Assembly: GCF_021018805.1 (NCBI RefSeq)
Contig: NC_086258.1
Location: forward strand, 17,794,192 to 17,858,191
Direction: 5' to 3'
Length of the DNA stretch: 64,000 bases
Source of the DNA: Prinia subflava
Taxonomy: Eukaryota; Chordata; Aves; Passeriformes; Cisticolidae
Both the position numbers and the translations under genes were made by a program. Under the pieces are notes generated by a model. The model did no database searches. It saw nothing but the letters and a program-made list of their open reading frames with translations, and had not been told where the DNA came from. How positions within the stretch are numbered: position 1 is the stretch's first letter; each line of letters begins with the position of its first letter. Shown one piece after another: positions 24,482 through 34,863 of this stretch.

Positions 24482-24955
24482 TGATGCCTTGGGAGGGCTG
24501 ACCTGGAACAGAGACTGGACCTTGCAGAGACAGGACAGAGCTAGAGAATAAAGTAGAGATTTATTGAAAGCTCTTTAAGGACCTTGGGCAGGACAAGAGC
24601 CTGGCCAGGGCTACACCCGAGGTGGACCCAAAATGGTCACAAAATGGACAAACGGTCACCAGGTCTCACACTTTGATAAGTTTTGGTCCATTCACATCTT
24701 GGGGTTTAATTGTCCAATTACAGCTTCAGATTATGAAGTCCCATCCTTCTTGTTTTCCCTCTTCAGCCCACCAATATTTCTGCTTTTGGGCCTAGAAACT
24801 TTTAACAGTGGTCCTTAGTCTCCGTCTGGAAAAGGATTTGATTTTTGTCTACCTACTCTGTGAAGAGAGCTGGGTGACACTGACTGTGAGCTCAGAGCTG
24901 CACCCCTGGGCAGGACAGAATCTGAAACACATGAAAGATAAAACTTAAGGCATCA
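24482..24955 (-). mobile_element. Solo LTR with TGATGCCTT inverted ends, copy 2 of 3
   Basis: Starts TGATGCCTTGGGAGGG and ends CTTAAGGCATCA. It aligns in reverse to the 43.3-kb copy over most of its length, including the blocks around GACCTTGCAGAGACAGGACAG and the AATAAAGTAGAGATTTATTG region. The insertion point is visible by comparison with the paralogous intron at about 27,305-27,320: GTCCAAC on the left and GTCCCTCCTCTGTCC on the right are contiguous there. The insertion therefore happened only in the upstream MROH copy. Confidence 0.8.
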
Positions 24956-24960
24956 CAGCA

Positions 24961-25571
24961 GTCCCTCCTCTGTCCTTGCAGCTTGGTGGAGAATGTGCTG
25001 GAGGGCAAAACCAAAAGCCTCCTCTCTGCGTGTTTCTCAAGTGTCCTCTTGCTTCCCTCAGAAAGGGAAATGCCGTACCACAGCGCTTCCCTCTACACCA
25101 AGGTAAGAGCTGGGGGAGCTCCAGGAGCCTGCAGTCCCCCTGGGCTGCTCCCTGCTCCCCCTGTGCTGCCCCATCACCACAGATCAGAGGCAGCCTGAGG
25201 TCTTGCTGTTGCTTTCCCACCCTCGTGGCTCTGTGCCCTTCCCGTGGGCCTGGCTGCTGTGTCCCCAGCAGTTTGTGTATCCCTGTGTCTCACCTGGGCA
25301 GTTCAGGTGTCCTCCTCAGGCCCTGAGAGCTCAGCCCAGCCTCCTGGGCATGGGGGACAGAGCAGCAGAATGACAGGCACTGCTGTCTGTTGTGTTTGCA
25401 GACCCTGAAAGCCATGGACACAATGCTGAGGACCGTGGTGCTCAGCTTCCCTGCCTCCAGTGTCAGCAAGGAGCTGCAGGACATCTTTGAGGTGTGGCAG
25501 GAGCAGAGTGGGGATGCCAGGGCTGTTCCTCACCTTGGAGGCGAGGAGTTGCCCAGTCCAGTGCTGAGCAG
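24961..25571 (+). repeat. Segmental duplicate, left copy (about 611 bp)
   Basis: Aligns without net gaps to 27,315-27,925 (constant offset 2,354). I count 9 mismatches, about 98.5% identity. Two mismatches lie in exons: one silent Pro codon in the exon-5 copy and Met versus Leu in the exon-6 copy. The other seven are intronic. Confidence 0.9.
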
Positions 25572-25602
25572 CACTCTTTGTTTCCACCCTTAGAGCGCCC
25601 AG

Positions 25603-25712
25603 GTGCCCAGGGCTGTGCCAGGCGGTGCCCAGGGCTGTGCCAGGCGGTGCCCAGGGCTGTGCCAGGCGGTGCCCAGGGCTGTGCCAGGCGGTGCCCAGGG
25701 CTGTGCCAGGCT
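25603..25712. repeat. 22-bp GC-rich minisatellite, five units
   Basis: Five head-to-tail copies of a 22-bp unit (GTGCCCAGGGCTGTGCCAGG plus CG), then a degenerate partial unit. It lies between the damaged MROH copy and the first coding exon of the intact gene. Long open frames on both strands pass through it and are artefacts of the unit's composition. Confidence 0.9.
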
Positions 25713-26057
25713 GTGCCCTGGGGGACACCCTGCCCTTCCCTGCCTGGGTGGTGGGTCACTGCCACCTGTTGCTGGGGACAGCTGCCATGTCAACAAGCAC
25801 TGGCACCCACTGTCAGAGGTGCTGTGTCACAGAGGGGCCCTTTGTGACACCCCAGGGCAGCACGTGTGCCCAGCATGGCTGCTGCTCGCAGTGGAAGGTG
25901 TCAGGCAGGAGCCTGGGACGGAAAAGGAGCCCCCGAGTGCAGCCCATGTCTTGCCCCACCACCCCTGGCAGCCCTGTGGGGCTGAAGTGTTTTGCCAAAG
26001 CTTCCCACACCACCCCAACACCTATCCCAGGATCCCCCATACTGTCTATCCCACAGG

Positions 26058-29000
26058 ATGGAGAACAGACCCCCTGGCTCCCCCAGGCAGGCCTGGGAGG
26101 AGGAAAGCTCTTCCCAGGAGAGCAGCCCTTCTTCCCCACCCTTCTCCTTCTACGACACAACCACCATGCAGTCACTGCAGCTTGGTGAGCGTGGGGCCCC
26201 ATGGGGCTGGGCAGGGCTGGGGCCCACCAGCACACCCTGCACGATGCCAGGATCATGTTTTCCTGGCACGATGACAACAGCAGGCCTGGGGGACAGGCAT
26301 GATGTCACCTGAGTGCCAGAGCAGCTCGGGGCTGGATGCCAGCCTCAGCACAGCCTCTCCCAAAAACAAACAGGACAGAGGGGCTCCAGCTGGCATGGGC
26401 AGGGAGAAGCAGTGGGACTCTGGACCTTTCCTGTCCATATCCCAGCACGTTCCTCAGCCCAGGGCTTAGGGATCCTCCTGGCTCCAGCAGAGCAGCTCCT
26501 CTGCCCATCACCTGCAGCCACGAGCTGCTCAGGGAAAAGGCTGTGCCAGGGGTGTGGGCAGGGGGCTGGGTGGAGGGTAGGTCTCCTTGGCTGTCTCCTG
26601 TGGCCAGAGCCTCTGCAGCCCTCCTGCTCTTCCCCTCTGGCAGATGCCAGCTGGTTGCCTATATACGAAGTAGAAGAGGACGCTGTGGAATTCATCATGG
26701 CCTTTGTCAGCAGCCTTGACAAGGTAACTGGCCAGCTGGACAGTGGCTGTGCTGGCATTTGCTGGCAGGGGCTTTGCTGGGCTGTGGAGGGCTGCTGCCT
26801 GGGCAGAGCTGCCTTTCTCACAGGGCACTGCACCCCCAGTGCTCCAGTCCTGCTGGCTGTGTCCACCCTCCCACACTCCCTGTCTGTCTCTGTCCCCTGG
26901 CTGCCAGGACACCCACAAGTTCACATTTCTGAAGAGCACCTACGTCCTGTGCAAAACCGCCTTGAAACGTGGCTTGACCCAGGGCCTGGCTTTATTCTGC
27001 CAAACGTGTGAAGTGGTAGAGAATATCACGGTGAGGGGGCACCCGGTGCTCTGGGGATGGGGACAGACACCCCTGGCACTCAGTGTGGACAGTGCTTGGG
27101 TGAGCCAGGGACTGGAGGCACTGGGTGCTGCCAGGTCCCATCCTGGCTGTGTTCTGCAGGACCTCCTGGAAAAGGAGCCCCGGGACCGTGTGTCCTCACA
27201 GATCCGGTATCTCGCCATGATTACCATCGACGAGTTATGGTGGGCCCCCTGCCCCAGAGCTCTGGGGCACCTGCACAAGGCCTCAAGGGCTGCTCCCAGC
27301 ACCATTGTCCAACTGTCCCTCCTCTGTCCTTGCAGCTTGGTGGAGAATGTGCTGGAGGGCAAAACCAAAAGCCTCCTCTCTGCGTGTTTCTCAAGTGTCC
27401 TCTTGCTTCCCTCAGAAAGGGAAATGCCATACCACAGCGCTTCCCTCTACACCAAGGTAAGAGCTGGGGGAGCTCCAGGAGCCTGCAGTCCCCCTGGGCT
27501 GCTCCCTGCTCCCCCTGTGCTGCCCCATCACCACAGATCAGAGGCAGCCTGAGGTCTTGCTGTTGCTTTCCCACCCTCGTGGCTCTGTGCCCTTTCCATG
27601 GGCCTGGCTGCTGTGTCCCCAGCAGTTTGTGTATCCCTGTGTCTCACCTGGGCAGTTCAGGTGTCCTCCTCAGGCCCTGAGAGCTCAGCTCAGCCTCCTG
27701 GGCATGGGGGACAGAGCAGCAGAATGACAGGCACTGCTGTCTGTTGTGTTTGCAGACCCTGAAAGCCTTGGACACAATGCTGAGGACCGTGGTGCTCAGC
27801 TTCCCTGCCTCCAGTGTCAGCAAGGAGCTGCAGGACATCTTTGAGGTGTGGCACGAGCAGAGTGGGGGTGCCAGGGCTGTTCCTCACCCTGGAGGGGAGG
27901 AGTTGCCCAGTCCAGTGCTGAGCAGGCAGAGCGTGGTGTGGGGAGGGCGTTCAGCTCCTGTGAGGAAGCAGGAGCTTCCAGGCTCCTGTGAAGCACAGTG
28001 GCTGCAGAGGGTTCACCTGCATGGCCAAAACCTTGTCCTGGGACCTTTTGTCCAGGCCTGTCAGGGACCCCAGGGACAGGCACCCCACTGCAGGCTTTGT
28101 GTGAGGTCAGAGGAAGCCGTGAGGGATGGTACAAGTCTGGCCCAGGAGCAGAGCTGTGTTTATTCTTCATGTTCACTAACAGCTTCTCTCCTCCTAGATG
28201 CTGCTGGACTTCACCAAATCCGAGAGAAAAGTCGTGCAGGACAGGGCTGTGGGGAGGATTGGTGTCCTGACCCCTTTACTGTCCAACTATTCCACTCTGA
28301 AGGCAAGGACCAGGGACCCTCCAGCCAGCCCCAGGCCCCCCTCCCTGCCACTCTCCATGCCAGGGCTGCTGCCCAGCTGGTTGCCCCAAGAGATGGGGCC
28401 ATAGAGCCCTGCAAAGCCCAGATTCACCAGGAATCCAGACCTGGGCACATTCTTGGGTACAGGTGTTTGGCACCAACTTCCTTCTCTTAGCCCTTCTTCT
28501 CACACCTCCCTCAACCAGGCCTCTGTCAGCTTTGGAAGAGATGATTCTGGACGTGTCTCCCCTGAAGACATCTCAGTCCCAGTCATGGGAAGGCTGGTGG
28601 GACGTCTCATTCTGTTCCGATATGCCAAGGAACAAGCAAGCTACTCAGCTTTCCATGCACTTTTTTCCCTCGTTGAATTCTTCTGTAAGTATAAAAGCAA
28701 GAGCAACTGTGGCCTTCATCCCTGTGCACACAGACCTCTCGTGACAGATCTGCTTCCTGACCTCCTTTGCTTCCCTTAGAATCCCAGCTGTCACTTTGCT
28801 GCAGGAGCTGAGTGCTCACCTCAAGTCCAGGATCTGTTTGTTACTGCTCTCCTTCCCCCCTTTCCTTTCAGGACCTTGAACCCTGTGGCCCCCACAGCCA
28901 AAGCTCCAGCTGACTCCCAGGTCCCAAAGCTGAGTCTTCCCCGTTGGAGAAGTGCAGATCCACCACCCTGGCTGGTGCCTCTTGCCTATAGCAGGAAGCT

Positions 29001-32000
29001 CTTCCTGATGCCCTCCAGAAATCTCAACTGATTCTGTCCTGTCATCTTGCAAGCAGATCTCAGGGTGGTTTGATGACCTTGCTGGAAAAGCAGCTCTGTC
29101 TTACTGTCCCTTCTGTGTTTGCTCTGCTGTTTAGACAAGTCAAGGCCAAGGGACGAATCAGACCAACTCACTTGGGAAGTTGTGACCACCTCCTCGCTGT
29201 GTTCCCTGAGCATCAGAGACTGTACCCAGGTAATGATCCCCCTCCTTGCTGGGACTCTCATCTGTGGCATCAGCAGGGCACTTGTGTGAGTAAAGGGACC
29301 CAAAATCAGTGGGGCTGGTGGGGCTAGAAGGCTCCTGCCATCCCTGAGCAGGGACAACACATGGCTACAACTCTGGTGTCCTGCCAGCAGCTCCAGCTCC
29401 AGCAGGAGCTCCAGCCCTGGCCCCCAGCAAGCCCCTGGTTCTCTGCAGGGCCAGCACTCCATGCCCATGAGCCCTCCTCCCTGATGTGGAGGCCCCTCTC
29501 TCCTCACCCCCTCCCACACAAGGACTTTCCTGTGGGGTCTGCTGCCAGCACTGCCAGGACCCTCTGCCCAGCCAAGCAGCACCAGCAGGGCACTCAGTGA
29601 CATGTCTTCCCTCCTTCCTGCTGTAGGCCTTTGGAAAGTACCTCCACTCTAGTGAGAGGACAGATGTCATCCTCGAGGCCATCAGTGCCATGAGAGATGA
29701 CAGCATCCTTGACAAGGAGGTGCCCAGCAGCATGCTGGATGTGGTCATAGAAGACCCAGACTTCTGGCTGACAGATGTGAGTGCCCTGGGGCTGCATTGC
29801 CCTGATCTTCAGCCCTCTCAGGCCTTGTTCCTCCCTCCATCCCTTCCTCACAAATCCAGGTGACTTGGGCATGTGAAGCTGTCCAGGGGCAGCAGAGAGG
29901 AATGGGAAGGGCAGCTGAGGACATGGCTGCACTGCAGTGGCAGTGCCATCCTCACTGTATCCTCTCCAGCCACCCAAGACAGTGAACTGCATTCTTGAAA
30001 ATCTGCCGTGCATCACCACAGAGTCAGGCTGTAAGAAAGTGGAGTCGCTGTTTCTCCTGATGACCAACGAGTACTCCTCAGCAGTGGTCATCGGCCTGTG
30101 TGAGATGGCTCTTCAAGGAGACAGGTACTGGCCCTGACCATCTGAAGGGTTGCTCTGTGTGGGGAGAGGGACCCTGAGCCTCCGTGGCTGCCAGATCCAA
30201 GGAATGCTGCAGGGCATCCCACGGAGCTGGGCTCTCCATCCCACAAACCTTTCCAGCTCTCTGGCATGTTGGCCAGGCCCGTAGCAGCTAAAGCCAACCA
30301 AGCCACTCCAGATCCAGCTCTATGCTCCCAGCCCTGCAGAGAATTCCCCCTGCAGGGCCCTGGGGACCCCCAGCACGGGCTCTGCTCTGTAGGGCTGGTC
30401 CTGGCCATGGTGCTGTGGCTGAGGCAGCCCCCTGGCTTCCAGCGCTGTGCAGGAGCTGTGGGACACTCTGTCCTTCACACCTATGATTTTGGACAAGGTC
30501 ATAACGGAGTTTGCTACCTTGCTCCTGCACCAGTGGTGTGACCCTCCCAGAGAAGGCACCAGCACCTTTCACAGATCTGTGAGTTACCAGAAAAGGCCCC
30601 GATCCCTTTCCATGAACCCTCTGCCAGCACCTCGTGTCTGTGTTTGTTCCTCCAGCCATCCTTGGAGCACACTGACTGGGAGGCGTTTGATGATGAGCCC
30701 CACATCTGGAGGGATCAGGGGCATCTCAATGAGGTGACGGCCTTCCTGATGCTGGAAGTCCTCGTTAGGCTGTCAGAGAGAGCTGAGATGGTGAGCAGGG
30801 TGGTATTGGGGCAGCCACGCTGGCAGCCAGGGCCTGGGGCTGAGTACAAGGCAGTGGCTTGTTTTGGGCTGGGAGTCAGGATGTGGGGTGACCGCTCCAA
30901 AAAGCCTCCCTGCTGTGGTGGGGCCTTGGGGTGGCTGCCCTGGGAGATGTCCAGACGTAGCCTTGTCAGAAAATAGAAACTCTCTTCTTCATAAAGGCTA
31001 AAAAAATTGAAGCCTTCCTGCCAAGCATGATGAAGATACTGGAAGTTGGCAGTGAAGATGAAAAACTGAAGGTTGTTGTGGTCCTCCGAAACGTCCTGCG
31101 TCAGCTGAAAAAGTCAAAGATCAGCTCCATCGCTGTGGCACTGGTGGGGAAGATCGTGCCCCTCTTTGACTCGGTGAGGCTGATGTGGGGTCTGAGCCCC
31201 ACAGACGGGCACTGCCCCACAGCCCTGCCCTGAAAGCAGCGCTCAGAGCAGGCTCAGCCCCCTGGAATGGATTCTGGGCTTTGCAGCCCAACGCTGCTTG
31301 TGCCCGCTCTGCCCTCACCGCAGCCACGGGCAGGCAGTTTCCAAAGCTCACCTCTCCTCCTCCCTAGCAGGAGTGCAGCCAGCTGCGAGAGCTCGCCCTC
31401 TGTCTCCTCAGAGACCTGCTGAGGTCCGTGGTGAGCAGGGATGAGAGGAAGATGAGGAGGGAGGTGCAGAGTGCAGTGATCCCGCTCCTCTTCCGTGTGA
31501 ACGATCAGTACGCCGGAGTAGCCAAGGTACGGATTTGAAGGCTGAGCACTGATCTGGGGGGCTGGCACCTCCCAGGGATAGCAGGTACTGGGGCAAGGGC
31601 TGCTGGCATGGGGCAGGGCTCCCCCAGTGCAGCCCCTGGGCAGGGTCCGTGTGGATACAGCACGAGCAGGGGTGGACTAGGTGGCTCAGCCATTTTTAAC
31701 ACCAGTCCTGCCTGCTCCAGCCAGGCCCAGCAGCAGCTCGTGGACACTGAGGCAGCACCCGAGGCCTGAACGTGAAGCCCAGAGGCTTCTGAACCCTCCA
31801 GAAGCCCAGAGGCTTCTCAGCTTCCCCATAAGCATCAGAGGCCAGTGCTTCAAGCCTCAGTCAGTCACCCAGGGCTGTCCCCAGGATACTCCAAGACATT
31901 CAGGCTAGGACAAGTCACAGCTTTCTAAGGGTGGGATCACCACAGGAATAAAGCCAAGAGGTCTCTTTCCCCAGGCCCTGGTGCCACCTCTGAGCTAATG

Positions 32001-33073
32001 CTGTTCTGCAGGCTTCTAGGGAAGCCCTTTTTGCTCTTGCAGAGCTTTTCAAATGGAAGCAGCTCAGGCACCTGCTGCAGAAAGAGCGGATGTGGGAGCT
32101 TGGAGAATGCTTGGTAAGGATGAGCCACAGGGCCCAGGCTGGGTGAGGGCTGTCCCTGCCCTGTGTGTGTGCCCATGAGAGCCCAGGGGAGCAGAGGCTG
32201 CTCTGAGTCCTGCTGCCAGGGCTGGGCAGGAGCACAAGGACCTTGTTCCTGTCCTTGAGAGCAGAGCCCCAGAGGCTCCTCTCCAGGTCCTGTTCCCCTT
32301 GCTGTACCCAGCAGGAGGGAGGGCTCAGCAATGAGGGGTGCTGGCAGGAGGGACAGCTCCAGCCAACTGGGGGGCTCTGTGACAAGCCTGGAGACATCCC
32401 TGGTGCTCCCTGCAGCTGATGAAGAGGGAGAGCAGGGCTGAAGAGTACATGCAGCAGAGCCTGCCCTACCTGAGGGACCCTCAGCCCTCCGTGCGCCTGG
32501 CGGCCGTCAGGTTCATCAGTGAGTCCCAGCCCCTGGGTTCATGGCCACGTCCCTGCCCTGCACAGGCAGCAACCCTGTGGCTACCCCAGCCACCCTGTGG
32601 CTACCCCAGCCACCCTGTGCAGAGCCTCAGCCTCCCTCTGCCCCCCTGCCACGAGCTGGGCTCGGTGGCCACCTTGCTCAGTGCCACCCCCATGGCTGCG
32701 GGTGGCCCCTGGGCCAGCCCTGCACAGTGGGAGGGTGGCAGGGCCGGTGTCACCCTGCTGGGAGCGCCCTGGGAGCAGGGAATGACAGAGCTCTGTGCCC
32801 AGGGAGCGCCACGAGGCACATGAGGAACCAGGATCTGGAGACTCAGGCTCATGTCCTCAGAGGTGAGTGGGCTGTGGGGGATCTGGAGGGGCTCTGCACA
32901 CATGAGGCTTCATCTTGGCTCTGTTTCTTTTGGCCACAGCCCTTCAGCCCCTGGAGACAGACAGGGATATCTCAATCAGCTCCCTGGCAGCCCACACGGG
33001 CTTGATCCTGAGGGCTCCAAGGGCCCAGCGAAGATCGTGGATCGTTCCACAGTTGTGCTGCTGGCGCCGGTGA
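26058..33073 (+). CDS. Maestro heat-like repeat (MROH) family protein, 19 coding exons
   Basis: Predicted 764-residue HEAT-repeat protein of the MROH family, which is expanded in birds and of poorly known role. Coding exons: 26,058-26,184; 26,644-26,723; 26,908-27,030; 27,160-27,239; 27,336-27,456; 27,756-27,845; 28,198-28,302; 28,519-28,684; 29,135-29,229; 29,627-29,776; 29,970-30,124; 30,443-30,578; 30,656-30,790; 30,997-31,173; 31,371-31,526; 32,012-32,113; 32,416-32,518; 32,803-32,862; 32,940-33,073. Phases are continuous and the total is divisible by three. Family signatures include DRAVGRIGVLTPLLSNYS (exon 7), FGKYLHSSERTDVILEAISA (exon 10), HTDWEAFDD (exon 13), VVVLRNVLRQLKKS (exon 14) and SLPYLRDPQPSVRLAAVRFI (exon 17). 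All borders are GT-AG except the exon 7 donor, which is GC. The start ATG lies just after an acceptor-like CCACAG, so 5' untranslated or further coding exons may lie upstream. The first 60 residues (Ser/Pro-rich) are the least certain. Which MROH paralogue this is cannot be settled here. Confidence 0.85.
27315..27925 (+). repeat. Segmental duplicate, right copy (exons 5 and 6 of the intact MROH gene)
   Basis: Partner of 24,961-25,571. It covers the end of intron 4, exon 5, intron 5, exon 6 and the start of intron 6. Homology stops abruptly after AGTGCTGAGCAG. Confidence 0.9.
32566..32615. repeat. Short 20-bp tandem repeat in MROH intron 17
   Basis: Two full copies of ACCCTGTGGCTACCCCAGCC plus a partial third. 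Confidence 0.8.
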
Positions 33074-33103
33074 GCTCAGCAGAGCTGCAGCTTTCTGTGG
33101 ATT

Positions 33104-33109
33104 AATAAA
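33104..33109 (+). terminator. Polyadenylation signal of the MROH gene
   Basis: Canonical AATAAA 31 bp after the predicted TGA stop (33,071-33,073). It supports this being the natural end of the gene, with a very short 3' untranslated region. The cleavage site is not visible. Confidence 0.75.
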
Positions 33110-33219
33110 GGTGGAGAAACGCATCCAAGCCCGTGGTATCCCACAGAGTGTGCTGAGCAGACTGTGTCCTTCTTGGCCTGTCCCACAGGCAGTGGGATGC
33201 TTCCTCTTCACACCCCTGC

Positions 33220-33460
33220 CATCCCAAAATGTCCCACTTGGCCCCAGATTGCAGGCACGGGGCCCCAGATTTTGTGCAGAGGGCCTCAAATTGCATCCCT
33301 GCTACCCCAAAATGTTCCTGTGAACCTTGAATTGTCTCTGCAGAGCCCCACAGTGTCCTCGACAGACTCCAGATTCCATTCCATGTATTCCAAAATGCCC
33401 CACTGAGTCCTGGAGTGCAGCTATGAGACCCCAGATGGGCTCTGGCAGCCCCACTAGGTG
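33220..33460. repeat. Degenerate tandem repeat, unit about 83 bp
   Basis: Blocks like CCCAAAATGTCCCAC recur near 33,221, 33,303 and 33,388, each with CCAGATT- or AATTG-type text in between. This looks like three decayed units of an old satellite. It lies directly downstream of the MROH gene. Confidence 0.5.
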
Positions 33461-33834
33461 TGGAATCATGAGAGAATGTTCAGCACTGAGTGGACCTCAG
33501 TGGGTTCCAGAGCTCCTGGGGAATGCCAGGGGCTCGAAGCTGGAAATGAGTGAAGCCCTCTGTTTTGAATGTGGCATCTCTGTGTTTCCCACCAAAACAA
33601 GCTCCCTCCACGCACTCTGGGGAAAGCCTCCAGCTCCCCACCACACATCCCCAACAACGAGGAGGTGATGCCATCCCCAGGCACTGGGAAAAGCAGCACC
33701 AGGGCTCGAAGAGTGAGAAGGAATGGGCAGCCCGGGCACCTGGGGGAGGAACCAGTGTGTCCTGCCCTGTTTTTTGTTTAGAGGGGCAGAGCATGTGCAG
33801 GCTGCAGGGTTTGGGGTCTTTTCACCAGTGCTGC

Positions 33835-34241
33835 TGTTACCGAAACCCTCCGAAATTGTCAGGATAAAGACTCCCTTTAACAGTGTCTTTGAGTGTTAGA
33901 GAGGGAGGTGTTCCTTTATTTTTGGCCAACAGGGATGGCTGACCCACCAAATTCTGGCCTCCACATTGACACCAATACAGAACTGTTCCACTTATTTATA
34001 CATTTTTAGCAAACAAAGAAATTAATGTTCATTGGTTCTAAGTCTAATTAGTATTCTGTCCTCTACTGGTGATTGCTTTCTCACTCTTCATGCTATTTTG
34101 CAACACATTTTTTCATCCTTTAATCCTCTTTTTCTTGGCTGGGGAATCTCCAGCTTTCCAGGCCTTCATCTTTTCCATATCTTCTTGTTTTTTGTTTTCC
34201 CTTGCTCTGCCTCAGCTCTCCTGTAAGTAGTAGAGTTGTCA
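33835..34241 (-). mobile_element. Solo LTR (avian ERV type), minus strand
   Basis: Read on the minus strand it has a TATA-like GTATAAAT (complement at 33,994-34,001), a polyadenylation AATAAA (complement at 33,915-33,920) in the right order and spacing, and a ...GGTAACA end at 33,835. The far boundary (TGACAAC...) is approximate. No internal retroviral sequence flanks it. Confidence 0.65.
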
Positions 34242-34801
34242 TGCTTTGTCACTTAATATTAAATCTTTAGCTCATACCCTTGTCAGTGATTTTTAAGTGA
34301 TCTCAAATCTCTGGTTCATAGCTCCCAGGTGAGGGGCAGCACCGTGGGGCAGCTGCTCAGGGGTGTCAGGGGACCCCTCTGCTCCCTGCTGATCAGCTCA
34401 GGGGTCCCTGGCAGGTCCCAGCCCCGGGCCCTGCTCTGTCCCCGGTGTCCTTCTCCTGCAGAGCAGGATGGCCATCAAGTGGCTGGTGCTGGGACTGGCA
34501 CAGGAGCTTTTTATCCCAGGCTGCTCCAGCAGAGCGTGCAAAATCCCGTCCTGCTCTGTAGGGAGTGGCGGGAGTGTCAGGTCAGCGAAGGGTTCAATCA
34601 CTGGGCAAAACTCAAATCAGTGCCTGAGGGTTTATCTGGTTTTTTCTGTCCTGTGCTTGCCCAGGAAAGCTGCTGCTCCAGGGGTAAAGCAAAGGGAGAA
34701 CAACCCCTGCCCTGAGCACAATGCCTGTTCTGAAGATCAGCTGTGTTGGAGTTGAGCTGTTAGGGATTTCCATCAGCTCAAATAATTGATTCATATCTAC
34801 A

Positions 34802-34863
<62 letters not shown>

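Larger units (their letters stand above)
24299..25571 (+). pseudogene. Partial, damaged MROH gene copy upstream of the intact gene
   Basis: Three exon counterparts of the downstream MROH gene are present. 24,299-24,383 matches the 3' part of its exon 3 (26,937-27,030) with about 9 fewer bases and an aligned donor. 24,982-25,102 matches exon 5 and 25,402-25,491 matches exon 6, each with intact AG acceptor and GT donor. The counterpart of exon 4 (80 bp) is missing: text similar to the intron before it runs straight into text similar to the intron after it. Joining exon 3 to exon 5 without exon 4 shifts the reading frame. A solo LTR (24,482-24,955) sits in the remaining intron. I find no counterparts of exons 7-19. 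The 3' part (from 24,961) is nearly identical to the intact gene, whereas the 5' part is strongly diverged. Most likely a dead partial duplicate; use of its exons in alternative transcripts cannot be excluded. Confidence 0.75.

Noticed and set aside
25603..26274. Long frames through the 22-bp minisatellite (both strands)
   Set aside because: They are produced by the repeat unit having no stops. They are not evidence of a protein.
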